Notes: generated from the sequence alone by a model not told the origin. DNA of 64,000 bases from Chrysomallon squamiferum (GCA_012295275.1 CM022665.1:22000002-22064001); one strand, 5' to 3'. Positions 40,501-52,635 are shown, counted from the stretch's first letter. A program made the numbers and translations.

Positions 40501-43500
40501 CTTCAATTTATTTTTAAATTCAACAAAAAAAAGGTAATGGCTGAAACAGATCCATTTGAGTTAACATGCATACATATTATTATTTTTTTTAAAGTAACAA
40601 AATGTCTTGCTTTATTACAGAGAATTATTATTTTTCTACTTATAAAGCACATTTTGGCAGTAACTGATTGTGTATTTTGAAAATGTAAAATATTACTTTA
40701 GATGAGAATCCCTAACTTGTATTTTTATTAAAATATATCAACTTCAGTGTATTTGTCTTTGTACCTACCTGTATGTAATTTTTGTAAACATTAATCACAT
40801 AGAAAATTTCACTTATTTAGTTTTTTTAATTAGATGGTTAAATATGAATTTGCAGAACAAATTTTACTGTATTTATTTTTAAATTTTTTTTTTTTTTTTT
40901 TTTTTTTTTGATATTTTTAAATTGTAGTTGTGTTGTGAAAATTGAATCATTGTTTATTAAATGAAATCCAGTTTTAGGATATTAAATTTGCACTGACAGT
41001 ACTGATGTTGAAAGTATTAACAATGGTTACAGTTGTATTTGGCTCACATGCCAGCATAATGGAAATAGCTTTCTTTCTTTACTTTCCTCATAGATGTTTA
41101 TTAAACTTTTACCTAATTATTAATTATTATTTGTTACTTCTGATAAAAACCATTATTTGTTAAAAGGCATTTTTTCGTGAACATGTTTATTAGTTTATAA
41201 GAGTGTTGTTTGATTATATGTTTTTTTTGGTGTTTTTTTGTTTGTTGTATTAATAATAATTTTTTAAAGTTCCATATTGCTCATTGCTAAAAACTGTTGA
41301 TGTGTTTCTCCCAGTGCATGTTATCCTTACACCAAATTTATAAACTGTTTTATTTTTTTGTGCCTTCAGCTTTTAGATGTGCTCTATCATAATTGTTACT
41401 TACTGGTATTTAACATGAAATTAGATATTGTTTTTTCATATAGTTTAAAAAAATATATATAATTATTTATTTGAAGTTGCAGATATAGAACTAATTAATA
41501 TTTGTTTTGATACTTTAAATCTTTTAGTTACATTTCTACTAGAAGTTAAATTATTGGGACAAAAAAACAATAAATAAAAAAAAACCATAATAAATAAATA
41601 AATAGTGTCAATTTATCTGAAATTTTGGAAATTCCATAAATGTAAGAAAAACAAAAGACAAATATTTTGTTTTTACTGTCATGTTATCCATCACTTGAAT
41701 AATCTGTAGCTCAGAGACTGGTTTTTTTGTTTCGAAAAAGACATCACAAATCATGTTTTGTAAATTGTATTTTGATGTATTTCATTATAATATTAATTCT
41801 AACTTCATGCATTTGTTATACATATAAAACAAATTCCTTTTTTGGATGTTCTTACTGGGCATGCGAGTCATGGCAGCCATTAGTATCATAACATTTTTCT
41901 ACAAATTTATAGAAAATGTTTTTTTCTTTCCCCATTATCATAGCATTTAGATTATATAAATATATATATTTACAGCATTTGAAGCTGACACTGATATTCA
42001 GATTTTTCATATTAAACTTTTTGTATTTAGATTGTGAAATTTGTTGTGGTGGATAGAAACCAAAAACAGTTACCATATTTACTTACAGATCATTTATTCA
42101 TTCTTTGTGGCAAATGTTCCAGACAAGTTACTAGAATATTAATTTATTATATCTAATTCACATCATTTAGATTGATGGTTTACCTTTTGCACCTTACATA
42201 ATTATATATTCAATATTTAATATTACTTTGTGTTTATTATTATCTTCATAGTTTTTAAAATAAATGTTTGCATATATATGTATGGCTAAGCTACATTTGA
42301 CCGATATATGTTAAAAAGCCAGGAAAATCTACCGATAAAAGAAAACTAATAAAACATAGAGTGTGCATAAGATAAAGAGTTCATTCATATACATATGCAT
42401 ACACAGTGGTTTGAATACTGAAATGATTTTTCATATTCACAGTAGTTGTTTTGAAACAAAATGGACTTTCTGTTATACTGAACAATTTTATTAGTATCAT
42501 TATTATTATTATTTTAAATTCTTTTTTAGACTTGTGAGACATAAAACAGCTCCAGTTTTGTAGATGAATATTGTAAACATGTTTTCTTTGTTTGCTTCCA
42601 CAGAAAGTGTTACTTGAACATTTTTACAGTTTTAACATTTCCATAGTGTGGTTTAACGTTTGAAATTTTTTATTTTCTTTGAAAGTTGAAAATAGTTTAT
42701 TTTCAGTATGTAAATAGAAACAACTTTTGTTTTTGTTTTTTGTTTTGTTTGGGTTTTATTTTATTTTATTTTTTAGGAAAAAAAAAAAATGTAGTTTTAC
42801 AGTGACATGAGAATAGTAATACACATAACATCTCTTGGATTGCATTTATTCATAATAATTTTATTTCATGTTTGTTAGTGACCAACATTTGTAAGATTTT
42901 ATTCTGAATACCTATGCAATGCATGTCTACTGTCCCAACAGAAATAGTTTGTGCTGGTAACATACCTACACCATGTTATAATGTTAACACTGATTTTCAT
43001 TGCATTAGACTGAAGGGAAACAAAAAAAATGAATTTTTGTTTGCATTACTATTAAATAACTTTCAGAAAATAAAAATAATGGAATAAAGACTAAAATGGA
43101 ATAACAATGACCTGTTTGAAGTTAAATAAATAAACAGTAATAGAAATGATACTAATTATATCAAATATTTTACGTGGTTTTTTAAATATTATTTTGATCA
43201 TGCAGTCTTGACTTAAGAAAATGGTTACACACATTCAGATTTGTATTAATAAGATAACACATTTTCTCAGTTCAGATGTTTTTTTGATGGTGATGATTTT
43301 AGAAAGAAAAACATTAAAATGCCATATTATGGATTATGCTATATCTCATAAATAAGCACACATAATGTTCTAAATGAAGATTTGTATAGTACAAAATGTA
43401 AAAGATATTTGTAAAAGTAATAATAATACAAATAAAGTATGTGTGAATCTAGCTGTATTTGTAGGTTTATGTTTATGCTCAACCTGACAGCCTTTTTGTT

Positions 43501-43828
43501 TAGTTGTCTAGTGGTCAGTTACTGTGTAATGCTTAGTACATCAACAGTGGCTTATTACTGAATTAGTCTTTTTGAGTTTGATCCGACAAATGTTCCTATT
43601 AATTGTAATTAGAAGTCTGGCTCTGAGTAATATAATAATAATAATAAGAAGAAGAAGAAATAAAAATTAAAAAATAATAAATAAATGAAATAAAATGTTA
43701 TATTAAAAGTATTATACTGAAGAAGAATTATGCATATAGCATTTTCCTTATTAGTTATTATATCCATAATAATGTATTATTCATATTTGTGGTTTCAGTT
43801 TATAGCACTGATGACACTTAATTGAAAA

Positions 43829-43862
<34 letters not shown>

Positions 43863-44271
43863 ATAACTTAATGTACTTTTTTTGTTTGAAAGTATAAAAC
43901 ATTTTTATTTTCATTTCTTTTTTAATTACAGACATATATCTTTGTTTAATTAGCATATCATAACCAAATGGGTAGTAGATATTTTTTGTGTATCTGTGTA
44001 GTTGCAGTAATTGTGACTGCAGAAATTGTTTATACAAGAATGCATAATCAAGCCTGAATACAACTATGGCCGAGTGTTCTTACTTGCTTCTAGTGCTGAA
44101 CATATATACTTGTGTATATATATGTGCTAGTGGACACCAGTTATAGAAACAAAAAGGTGCTTTTCCTTGTTACTGAATGTTTTTGTTCTTTTTGTTCTTT
44201 CTCTTTCTCTCGTTTCTTCCCCTGTAAAGACTTATCTCTAAATCACTTGTTGTATTAAAGCAAGAAATAAA
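37517..44271 (+). other. RPS6KA: probable long RSK 3' UTR (or 3' flank)
   Basis: No coding frame is convincing on either strand. The sequence stays AT-rich and CpG-poor like the gene. AATAAA signals lie at 37915-37920 (early), several between, and at 44266-44271 (late, followed by T/G-rich sequence). Poly-T (about 40888-40909), poly-A (about 43829-43860) and TA repeats (about 40470-40494) occur. Transcript ends need RNA data; the UTR could stop at any of these signals. Confidence 0.4.
39040..39204 (-). repeat. dispersed repeat, copy 2 (inverted copy at 6079-6240)
   Basis: Reverse-complement partner of 6079-6240, located in the probable RSK 3' UTR. Next to it lies a TTA/TTTA simple array (39195-39226), and the partner copy is likewise bordered by AAT repeats. 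A simple-repeat edge on both copies suggests it belongs to the element. Confidence 0.75.
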
Positions 44272-45235
44272 TATTCTTGTAAAATTATGTTGACATTTGT
44301 TGTTTTTCACCTGAAATAGTACTGTTTTAATTTTTCCTATTTAGTCGATCATGCTGATTGTTCTGAAAGTTATCCACATATGATCAGAATGCTATCAGAT
44401 CAATTTTTATATGTAATGATTTTCTTTTTTTCAATTGATTTTTTAAAAAATAGTCTAGAAACCTATATTTAGTGTTTGTTATTGAATAAATTTAGAATTT
44501 TGGAAATAAATATATTAGCAGGCAAATAAATTCAGCCATCTACTGATAACTGCTATTTACAGTTCTGAAATAAACATCCAGTAAAAATTGACAATGCATT
44601 TAAATATTTAGATTATACTGGCATAATGATGCTCTATGTCAAACACACATCAATAGACTTTTATATTAATACTGAAGTGGTAGGTAAGAAAGTTTTGTTA
44701 CGGCTTCAGGCATTTCCATTTCTAATAGTTTGATTTAAACGTTTGTATTTAAAGAAGCCAGTATTAACACTGACACGCCTACATATACATTGTAAAATTT
44801 TAAAATTTACGTTGCTCTTAATCACACAAAACAAGACAGAGTGAGGAACATTATTTCCACTATTGCCAAACCCCACCAAGTGTTGGTGGGTTCCCCCTTT
44901 GTTAAGGGGAGGCACCAATGACGATGTAAGTTTTCCATGACAAGTTTGTATTCTCCAATTCTTAGTGCAGAGAAGTTTGCAGTTGGATCAGGATTTCTTT
45001 TCTGACAGGGTCTCCTTTGGCTGATAACATGTCCCACATACTGTAACCATAAAGATCTCCTAGACTCGAATGTCACCCGCCAGCAGAATGATAAAGTGTT
45101 GGTAACCAGTCAGTAACATGCATACGGTTTCCCCGAGTGTTCTAGGAGGTATTAAGAAGTTTACTAGAGACAAATCCGGTGCCTCAAACGCAACCCTCCC
45201 ATATCGTGTTCTTCAAGGCTCAAGAAAAAAAAAAA

Positions 45236-45534
45236 ATAATAATAATAATAATGAATGAATACATTAATTTAAAAAAAAACAAAAAAAAGAAAAAAAAAAA
45301 TAATTGAAAATATATATACTGAAATGTTTAATATTTATAACGTAAAATAATGTAATACAATACAGTAAGGTAATGTAATACAATAATATAATTATAGGAA
45401 ATAGAAGGGATTAAAAAAGACGGGGAAAAAAGCAAATAACATTCAACCCCTCCCCTCAAAAAAGAACGACAACAAAAAAAAGAAAAGAAAAAAAAAGAAC
45501 AAAAAAAAAAGACGTGATCGTATGTGTGAATGTA

Positions 45535-45577
<43 letters not shown>

Positions 45578-45610
45578 GAACTACTACTACTACTAATAAT
45601 AATAAACAAG
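45236..45610 (+). repeat. A-rich low-complexity block with TG/TA microsatellites
   Basis: AAT units, long A runs and a (TG)n(TA)n array (about 45528-45572). It separates two arylsulfatase pseudogene fragments; a 120-codon minus ORF across it is repeat-derived. Confidence 0.85.
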
Positions 45611-46260
45611 AGAGAGAGAAACAAATCAAACAGCAGCAAATAATAATAAAGCAAATTAAGAAACCACAACCAGAACATCAAAGACAACAATTATAAAGAA
45701 GACCGTATTAATTTAATTAGTTTATAGTAATACTTATTTATTTAACCTTGCTTTTCTTCTACGAACGTGTACGTACCTTAGACTGACTGTGTGATTTGAT
45801 AAAAACGTTCTACCTCAGCTGTGAAACAATCTGTAGAATATTTTTCCTTCATATCCCAGACCGGGTCCAAATTTTTATTCAGGTCTAAGCCCCAAAATCC
45901 CTGTAAAACAATAATTTGAAAACGGTTCAGAGTGTTCGATACTAGATAACAGCGTTATAATATTTAAAATCGAATCATTCACAGTGATGGTAAAATTACA
46001 GACAGAAGAATTATAGTTAAATAATGATTGTGAAAATAACAGTTGAAAAACAGTATTAATGAAAATGTTATAAAAAGCATTTGAAATATATATGTGCAAT
46101 ATTTATTTAGGTTAATGTTAATTTCAAATAAAATTTCACATAACATGTATATGTTTATAATAAATCCTTTCTATTTATTAAGAGCGCGCCCTTACGTTTT
46201 GTTTTAATAATATTTTTTTAAATTTAATTTTTTTTTTAATTAGTTCAATCATGTATTATA

Positions 46261-46270
46261 TATTTAAATA

Positions 46271-46307
<37 letters not shown>

Positions 46308-46338
46308 GAAATAAATTAATTAAATAAAAAATTATTAA

Positions 46339-46360
<22 letters not shown>
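46261..46360 (+). repeat. poly-T tracts
   Basis: Two T homopolymers (about 46273-46304 and 46340-46359) in AT-only sequence. Confidence 0.9.
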
Positions 46361-46369
<9 letters not shown>

Positions 46370-46729
46370 AATATGTATTTATTTTACCAATATCATTTAT
46401 TTACTCATTAGAAACGAATGAATGAATAAAATGTATTATACTGAAGGATTAGCATATAGATAAAATAGAAAATAAAGAAAAGAATAACAGAAATCTAAAA
46501 TAGAAATAAATAAATTATAAAAATTAAAATAGAGCAGTGTAGAATAGATTAGAATCACACACACACACACATACACTAGAAGAATATAGAAAAAAGGTCG
46601 AAATAGCCAGAGTAATACCAAAATGAGAATCGAAACCGCGACTCGTTGGAAGAAAGGCTTTTGTATAGAATCCAAGTAATTTGTACAATACCCACGATTT
46701 GTTAATTGGTTCTAGGTATAAAAATACTA

Positions 46730-46860
46730 ATAATAAATAAATAAAAAATAATAAAATAAAATAAAATAAAATAAAATAAAATAAAATAAAATAAAATAAA
46801 TTAAATTAAAAACTAAAATAAATAAATAAATAAATAAATAATTTTAAAAAGTAAAAAGTA
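46730..46860 (+). repeat. (AAAAT)n then (AAAT)n microsatellite
   Basis: About ten AAAAT units then AAAT units, between arylsulfatase pseudogene fragments. Confidence 0.95.
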
Positions 46861-47139
46861 ATAAAATTTTGTTTTATTATTATTATTATTATTATTCTAT
46901 AGATTAAATAATTTTTTTTTTTTTTAAAAACCCAACTACTTAGTGTTCATACTGATTAGGAGAAAAGAATCTTTTATATCATCATTCGACAAAAGAAAGA
47001 ATTTGTTTATACTTTGGTAATGTTGTTCACAAGCTTTGAGAAATCAGTTACAAATATGAAGGTAAAAACATGGAAAAAGAAAAATATAATTTTTAAGTGA
47101 AATAGTCCTAATTATTCCGAATTACAGTACAAATAAATA

Positions 47140-47147
47140 CATAAATA

Positions 47148-47178
<31 letters not shown>

Positions 47179-47179
47179 A
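47140..47179 (+). repeat. (AAAT)n microsatellite
   Basis: Nine or so AAAT units just after the arylsulfatase N-terminal relic on the minus strand. Confidence 0.9.
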
Positions 47180-47610
47180 ATTCTTTTTTCTTTCTTTTTG
47201 AATTTTTTATTTTTTGAAGAACCATATGTTATGTAAAATAGATAAATCAAATGTAAACTACCAGATCATCTGCTATAATAAAAGCAACATGCGGACGTGG
47301 AAGTTTGGCTAACAACAGTATATTGCCAGTTATTAGTGTGTGTTAATAACAAAGACTTCATCATCTAAAATTAAAAAAAACAAATATACAGTAGATAGTA
47401 TTTGAATATGTAGACCTTAAATCATTTAAATTTGGGTGCACGCATATGTACTAAGATAATTTTGTGATAGATAATGAAATCTGTCTCTTTCTTCAAACAC
47501 ACACATGGACACACGCACACACACATATGAAACAGAAAGACAGAGAGAGAATTACAGCATCTTTTATCGTTCTTAATACATCATTTTTTTATTGTTTATT
47601 TTAAAACTTC

Positions 47611-47641
<31 letters not shown>

Positions 47642-47827
47642 TTTTTTTTTTTTTAAATGTTTTTCTTGTAGAACTATACAGATAAATATTTAGTAAATAT
47701 ATATATATTATTATTATTATTACTATTATTATTATTTTTTTAAGTATTGTTATTGAAAAAGCTAAATATTCCTGATTACACAAGACACGAGTTTTTATTT
47801 TAACATTTATAAATTTAAAAAGAGCAC

Positions 47828-47889
47828 CTGCTTCAATTCCACTGATACGGTCGTGTAATAATTCCAAAGCTATAGAGATTTGACCTCGC
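47828..47889 (-). CDS. possible exon of minus-strand Ig-domain gene
   Basis: A tandem acceptor (CTACAGTCAG) and a GTGCTC donor flank 62 bases. Joined after exon 50462-50402 in phase 2 it is open and reads MRGQISIALELLHDRISGIEA. The match of phase and absence of stops is the only support. It could instead belong to the neighbouring arylsulfatase relic or be chance. I do not recognise the peptide. Confidence 0.25.
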
Positions 47890-49057
47890 CTGACTGTAGA
47901 AAATAACTAGAACATATAAATCAAAGACAATGTTAAACACATTCTTTTTAACATGGTAGTTGTTTTAAGACGTATTATATCTAATTAAAATAACAAAGGC
48001 GACTTTTAATTAATTTGCTTTTAACCTTTTGATCTGGTTAGTCAAGCACCGCCTACCGTATCGCTATTTAAGAAATGTAACTTTGTTCATCTGTAACAAT
48101 TATATGTGTAAGAGTTGTGTCCCTTATTCTTAATTAACTCCGGCAGTTATAATAACGCGAAAAGGTTAAGAATATTAAAATAAAATAAAATAAGATCACT
48201 CAGAAGAAACAGAGTTATCGATATTTCTACAAAGAATTTGTAATTTGTTTTTGGGTAATATCTTCCTTTAAGGTGTGTATCCTTTATAACATTTGATTAA
48301 ACATTTATAACATTTGATATATACTGACACAAATAAAATAAAATAAAGTAAAGTAAAATAATAACGATAATAAAATAAATCAGGACATACCGACACCATT
48401 TATTGTACTAGATAAAACGCCAGTTAATATTCAATACATTTTTTACAACTTTGTTGAAAAGAAACAATACAAACCATCACAATTTACAGAATTTAAAAAA
48501 AAGGTATTATTTAACAAATCAGGCTAATCTATGCATATATAATATACATAAATATAAATATAAAATAAGCAAGCATTTGTATAACACAACAAACACTTAT
48601 ACAAACATACATACATACATACATGCATAAACAATATATACATACGTATATACTTACGTACGAGCGTACATACAAACATAAGCATGCATACATGCATATA
48701 ATAACTAATTTACATATGCACATACAGATTCATTTATAAATATCAGCACATTTATAGGCGAAACATACATGTAGGTATTATTTTCTTTAACAGATACATG
48801 AAATCTCAGTTACGGTTATAAACACTCATAATTTTGCATATTTAATTATAAATAAATAAATAAATAAATGATATAACATCAACCACAGCATCAACAACAA
48901 CAATAACAAAAAGTGTTCTGTTACTCTACAAAAAGTGAGTGACCTGTAATAATGAATGCATATATAAATAAATAATAACAGACGTTCAGTACATCTATTG
49001 TTTTTAACAATATGACTAAAGTCTGAAAACATATTTTTATCAAATCAGTAACATTAA

Positions 49058-49108
<51 letters not shown>

Positions 49109-49228
49109 AATAAATAAATAATAAAAACTATTCCTAATAAATTGATTTAATTTTACTTTATTTTTATTTTTACTTTTATTTTTATGTATTTATTTGTTTA
49201 TTTTATTATTATTATTTTTTTATCTACA

Positions 49229-49290
<62 letters not shown>

Positions 49291-49379
49291 TTCAATTTCG
49301 TATTTGTAAAAAGATAATCTACTGTTTTTATACGAAAAAATATATGAAACAAATATCCAGTCTATTATAATAATAATAA

Positions 49380-49410
<31 letters not shown>

Positions 49411-49829
49411 AAGAAGAAGAAAAAAAGAGAGAAAGAATGAAAGAAATGGATGATTTAACTTCATTATTATTATTATTATTATTATTAATTTTGTTTGGAT
49501 CATTTAACAGCACCATCCTGTGTAAGTCTATAAATTCTCGTTTTATAACTGAAAACTGTGGAGAGTTCGCGATGTCAAATTGTAAGGGAGATAAATCGTT
49601 TAAAGTAACGTCATCCGTTAAAAATCACAACAGTGATGAACGAAATGCTAGCGAAACGAATAACCTCTTCCGGGTTCAGTTACAGAAATCGGCTGTAGAC
49701 ATCATAAATTTTACACAAACAAGACATAAGTGATTTTTGGAGGCTTAATGCTATATATATTTATGTAGAATTATTATATTTCTTTTTTCTATTTATAAAT
49801 ATATATTTTAAAGATATTATATATATATA

Positions 49830-49873
<44 letters not shown>

Positions 49874-50307
49874 GAGTGTCCGATTAACTCTAAGAATCCT
49901 TAGCGTTTAAACAGTTTTCCTTTTAAACATGTATTTCGGCAGCAGAAATTAAAACTTTCAAGAAATATTGAAGAAAAATGTTTAGCAGACTCTTCTTTCT
50001 TCTTTAAATCCACCGGGATTTCACAACGTTTATAATGTTATTACAGTTTTTCTCTTTTTGTTAGAAAAAAATAATTCTCAAAGAATTAGTCGTTCTTAGT
50101 AGATTAATTCTGTTTCACATTCCATCGATTCAAACATGGCTGTGGTGACTGAAATTAAATAATAATAATAATAATGTTATTATTTTCTGTTGTTGTTGTT
50201 ATTATTATTAACTACATTACACATATTAATTCACTAACTTTATTTTCTTGTTCTCTGTTTTGTGTATAAATACATTAAAAGAAAATAAACAAAAAATCCC
50301 GTCGATC

Positions 50308-50310
<3 letters not shown>
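47890..50310. repeat. repeat-dominated intron or intergenic stretch
   Basis: Contains CATA-type arrays (48604-48690), (AAT)n/(AAAT)n (49058-49122), a 60-base (TTA)n (about 49230-49290), (AAT)n changing to (AAG)n (49367-49422), and TA and CA runs (49820-49870). Apart from the doubtful + strand ORF at 49437 I see no gene in it. Confidence 0.7.
49437..49733 (+). CDS. small + strand ORF, possibly secreted, doubtful
   Basis: A 98-codon ORF opening with MKEMDD and a Leu run made by a TTA microsatellite, followed by a 70-residue hydrophilic segment with three Cys and several N-glycosylation sequons. The non-repeat part is fairly CpG-rich. A strong donor (TGT|GTAAGT, about 49521) lies inside and would end a signal-peptide exon in phase 1. 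The signal-like start may be an accident of the repeat. No family recognised. Confidence 0.2.
   Translation: MKEMDDLTSLLLLLLLLILFGSFNSTILCKSINSRFITENCGEFAMSNCKGDKSFKVTSSVKNHNSDERNASETNNLFRVQLQKSAVDIINFTQTRHK

Positions 50311-50382
<72 letters not shown>
50311..50382 (+). repeat. (GA)36 microsatellite
   Basis: Pure 72-base GA array, about 20 bases inside the intron after minus-strand exon 50462-50402. Confidence 0.97.
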
Positions 50383-50386
<4 letters not shown>

Positions 50387-50401
50387 AATAAATATACTTA
50401 C

Positions 50402-50462
50402 ATTTGAAAAGGACGTGGTTGTACTGTTGCCAGTCTGCGATAATGATATCCGTTCTCGTCAA
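50402..50462 (-). CDS. probable exon after the Ig domain
   Basis: A minus-strand exon with TTTATTCAG acceptor and GTAAGT donor. Entered in phase 1 from the Ig exon it reads VDENGYHYRRLATVQPRPFQ without a stop and leaves in phase 2. The peptide looks like a hydrophilic linker. A 72-base GA microsatellite (50311-50382) follows about 20 bases into the intron. Confidence 0.5.
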
Positions 50463-50599
50463 CTGAATAAACAACAACAGTGATAAGAATAACAATCAAA
50501 TCAGTTATGATAGGTATGACAAACACACGCACACACACACACACGCACACACACATACATTTGCTGAGCTATTTGTACTAGTCCATATTATTATTATTA

Positions 50600-51084
50600 T
50601 TATCATTACAATTGTTATTTTTATTACTTTTATTATTATTATTATTATTGTTGTTGTTGTTCTTGTGTTACTTTTGTTGTTCCTTTTATTATTAGTAATA
50701 GTTTTTGTTTTTGTTATTATAATTATTGCTTTTACTGTTGCCATTGTTTTTTTTTTTGTTTTTTTTGTTGTTGTTGTTACCATCATCATCTAATACTAAG
50801 CTACGAAACCCAAATAATCAAAAATATTATTATTGTTATTGTTATTATTATAAATCATTCCTGTTCTTGTTTTTTGTTGTTTTTATTACTTTTATTATTA
50901 TTATTATTATTATTACTGTTCGTTTGTTGTTCCTATTAATATAGTACTGGTTTTGTTTTTGTTATTATAATCATTATAATTATTGATATTGATATTACTG
51001 TTGTTGTTGTTGTTGTTATTATTATTATCATCATCATCGTTCAATATTGACCTACTAAAACCAAAAATATTATTATCATTACTG

Positions 51085-51116
<32 letters not shown>

Positions 51117-51152
51117 GATTATTAATACTAACCTACTAAAACCAAAACTATT
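50600..51152 (-). repeat. tandemly duplicated intron segment carrying copies of the Ig exon end
   Basis: Two diverged units of about 250-265 bases can be aligned: 50617-50830 with 50881-51075. They share TTATTACTTTTATTATTATT, GTTTTTGTTATTATAAT and other words. Each ends with a degenerate copy of the Ig exon 3' end and donor (CTACTAAAACCAAAA on the + strand at 51133, 51050 and a weaker one near 50795). Much of the rest is TTA/TTG simple repeat. Confidence 0.55.
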
Positions 51153-51402
51153 TTGCGTCTTACGCCGTAACTGTTACTGGCCCTGCACATGTAGTGACCG
51201 CTGTCATCAAAAGTTACACGTGAAATCGTCAGCTGATGAAAGTGACGGTTCACACCTCGATCAGAAAGCTGCTTGCCGTTGTTCACGCGAAACCAGCGGA
51301 GATTGACTGGTGCTGAGCCCCCAGCAGAACAGTTTAAAGTTAAGCGCGATCCAACCAACAGCGTCACGTTAAGTGGGTTCACTGTTACGCGTGGGTAGGA
51401 GT
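51133..51402 (-). CDS. I-set immunoglobulin domain exon
   Basis: A 270-base minus-strand exon, phase 1 at both ends, with CACAG acceptor and GTTAGT donor. This is the typical exon form of a single Ig domain. The domain shows the B-strand Cys in LTLNCSAG, the C-strand Trp in LRWFRV and the F-strand DDSGHYMCRA with the second Cys. N-glycosylation sequons NVT and NCS are present. Such domains act in cell adhesion, growth factor and receptor proteins; which applies here cannot be said, since neighbouring exons give no second known domain. Confidence 0.85.
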
Positions 51403-52152
51403 CTGTGGAATAAAGATAAAACAGCTTTTAATATTAATTCAGTACGTGCTAATTGTTTAGCTGATATGGCGAATAGAATACTGTTACTGCACAGAGATGA
51501 TAATGATGCCGATAGTTATAATATTGGCAACAGTATTGAAAAAATAAGCAAGAAGATGATAACATCAATTTCGACAAAAACATTCTGACGTATTCAAAAT
51601 ATAGCGTTTTAGTAAATAGTTAAGGTACACACCAATTTTTAGAAAAACTTATTAATAAACACAGTTTGGACAAATGTAGAATTATTATTATTATTATTAT
51701 TTTTTTTTTTTAATGAAATTATTATTATTATTTTGCTTTACTGTTTTTTACAATCAAATTTCTTTTTATTTTGCATATCTGTTTTTCTTTTTGCTTATTT
51801 TAATTTATTTTATATTTACATTTATTTTTAATTTAATCATTTTATTTCTATTTTATTTTATTAATATATTTAATATATTTAATTTTGATTTCATTTTTAA
51901 TTTAATTTTAATTTTTATTATTATTAATTTATTTTAATTTTACATTTATTTTTAATTTCATAATTTAATTTTAATTTAATTTTATATTTATTATTTTTTT
52001 AGATTTAATTTTTTTTAAATTATATTTAATTTTAATTTAAAATTTAATATAAATTAATACATTTGTACATTTACTGATTAGTTAAAGGAGTTAATTAATG
52101 TGTTATGTATATCCCTGCTCTTTAAAAACATAAATATAAAAAATATACTTAC

Positions 52153-52203
52153 TAAGAGGAATTGACATATTCCTTGACCTTAGCCGTATATTTCCGTTAG
52201 TTT
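52153..52203 (-). CDS. linker exon upstream of the Ig domain
   Basis: A 51-base minus-strand exon with TTACAG acceptor and GTAAGT donor, phase 1 at both ends. It reads TNGNIRLRSRNMSIPL and joins in frame to the Ig exon (SYPRVTVNPLNV). It has an NMS sequon and basic residues. Its support is good splice sites plus phase agreement with both neighbours. Confidence 0.6.
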
Positions 52204-52578
52204 CTGTAACAAATATTATTAAATATTGTACTTAGTCATGTATTCACATGAATACATACATACATACATACATACATACATTATACACAAACACACACAC
52301 ATATATAATACTCATACACACACACACATACATACATGCATGCACACTTATTTACGTACATACGTATGTATCTACATAATATATATATATATAGAAACGT
52401 AGATATATACATATGTACATACATACACATAAATAAATTCACACACGTACAAATAAACATATTCTTATATATTCACATATACGAATATACCGAAAAAGCT
52501 TTATATTATCTTACTAACTTGCATTCATAAACTCATTTTAAAAAAAAGAATTAAAAAAAAAGAAGGAAATCTACTAAC

Positions 52579-52596
52579 CTGTTTCGTCATCTGAGT
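52579..52596 (-). CDS. 18-base acidic microexon
   Basis: Minus-strand microexon bounded by TTTTCAG and GTTAGT. Entered and left in phase 1, it adds SDDET and keeps frame with exon 52203-52153. Being a multiple of three with equal phases, it can be included or skipped freely. The acidic peptide recalls the acid box of some Ig-domain receptors, but similarity in five residues proves nothing. Confidence 0.5.
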
Positions 52597-52633
52597 CTGA
52601 AAATAAAGAAATATAAATGAAATTGTTTTACTC

Positions 52634-52635
<2 letters not shown>

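Larger units (their letters stand above)
44800..47308 (-). pseudogene. arylsulfatase (ARSB/I/J-like) pseudogene, multi-exon
   Basis: Family knowledge: these lysosomal or secreted enzymes cleave sulfate esters using a formylglycine made from C-x-P-S-R. Fragments in the right order on the minus strand: PRPHVAFIIADDL (47308-47262, N-terminal metal site); a faint TPNLDKL-like piece (about 47048-46980); GFYTKAFLPTSRGFDSHFG then, after a frameshift, YYSGYFDLF (46676-46590); LDPVWDMKEKYSTDCFTAE (45900-45777); and a C-terminal block (45225-44800) with HVTDWLPTLYHSAGG and SALRIGEYKLVMEN. Three in-frame stops lie at 45184-45186, 45142-45144 and 45073-45075, and a frameshift near 44.99 kb. The first stop replaces the expected Arg of VRG, as CpG decay would. 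I could not find an intact C-x-P-S-R segment. Retained splice-like borders show it is not a processed copy. Confidence 0.75.

Noticed and set aside
45328-45690. 120-codon minus-strand ORF rich in Leu, Phe, Ser and Ile
   Set aside because: It is produced by AT-rich simple repeats and A runs; no domain and no splice context.
46617-46645. Sequence like an RNA polymerase III B box (GGTTTCGATTCTC on the minus strand), suggesting a tRNA or SINE
   Set aside because: The same bases are the RGFDS codons of the arylsulfatase relic, and no A box or tail is present.
51713-51937. Hydrophobic + strand ORF that looks like membrane segments
   Set aside because: It is a translation of TTTA/TTAA low-complexity sequence; Phe/Ile/Leu only.
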